Source: Verrucomicrobiota bacterium
GTDB taxonomy: Bacteria; Chlamydiota; Chlamydiia; Chlamydiales; Rhabdochlamydiaceae
Direction: 5' to 3'
DNA length: 6,321 bases
Assembly (NCBI GenBank): GCA_903970455.1
Contig: CAJCIW010000191.1
Span: forward strand, 1-6,321
A model generated the notes under the pieces. The model saw only the letters and a list, made by a program, of their open reading frames with translations. It had not been told where the DNA came from and made no database searches. How positions within the stretch are numbered: the stretch's first letter is position 1; the number at the start of each line of letters is the position of its first letter. The position numbers were made by a program, and so were the translations under genes. This document shows positions 6,315 through 6,321 of the stretch, piece after piece.

Positions 6315-6321
6315 ATGTTTC
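6315..6321 (+). CDS. Possible start of the next gene (cut by window end)
   Basis: An ATG begins two bases after the kdsA stop, with AGGG at 6300-6303 inside the end of kdsA as a possible ribosome site. In Chlamydia, as I recall, kdsA is followed by a small hypothetical gene and the LPS-export ATPase gene lptB, so a tightly linked gene here is plausible. Only two codons and one base are visible, so no product can be named. Confidence 0.3.

Overview
The window most likely comes from a member of the Chlamydiota outside the classical Chlamydia genus (a Parachlamydia/Waddlia/Simkania-type amoeba-associated lineage). This is an inference. It rests on moderate, uneven GC, on Kdo and diaminopimelate biosynthesis genes standing next to lineage-specific hypothetical genes, and on the protein style. 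No rRNA, tRNA, CRISPR array or intact mobile element is visible.

Layout, left to right. (1) A plus-strand hypothetical protein with an acidic patch (90-587). (2) A plus-strand sodium:solute symporter starting with TTG (687-2048). (3) Two minus-strand genes 12 bp apart: an unrecognised 257-residue protein (3254-4027) followed by a C45/penicillin-acyltransferase-like Ntn-hydrolase homologue (2045-3241), whose stop overlaps the symporter stop by 4 bp. (4) A divergent AT-rich intergenic region (4028-4245) with candidate promoters on both strands. (5) dapB on the plus strand (4246-4959). (6) A minus-strand HigA-type antitoxin-like gene (4946-5272) overlapping the dapB end by 14 bp, with no HigB toxin visible. 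(7) A 185-bp intergenic region with a short G-rich island. (8) kdsA on the plus strand (5458-6312), whose stop is followed at once by an ATG that probably opens the next gene.

Together, dapB (meso-DAP/lysine, peptidoglycan precursor) and kdsA (Kdo for LPS) are housekeeping envelope genes. The pieces around them look accessory: an orphan antitoxin, a C45 hydrolase with an N-terminal hydrophobic extension and a short C-terminus, and unrecognised proteins. I see no convincing new multi-gene system. The best candidates for a second look are the hypothetical-plus-C45 pair and the orphan HigA-like gene with an altered helix-turn-helix.
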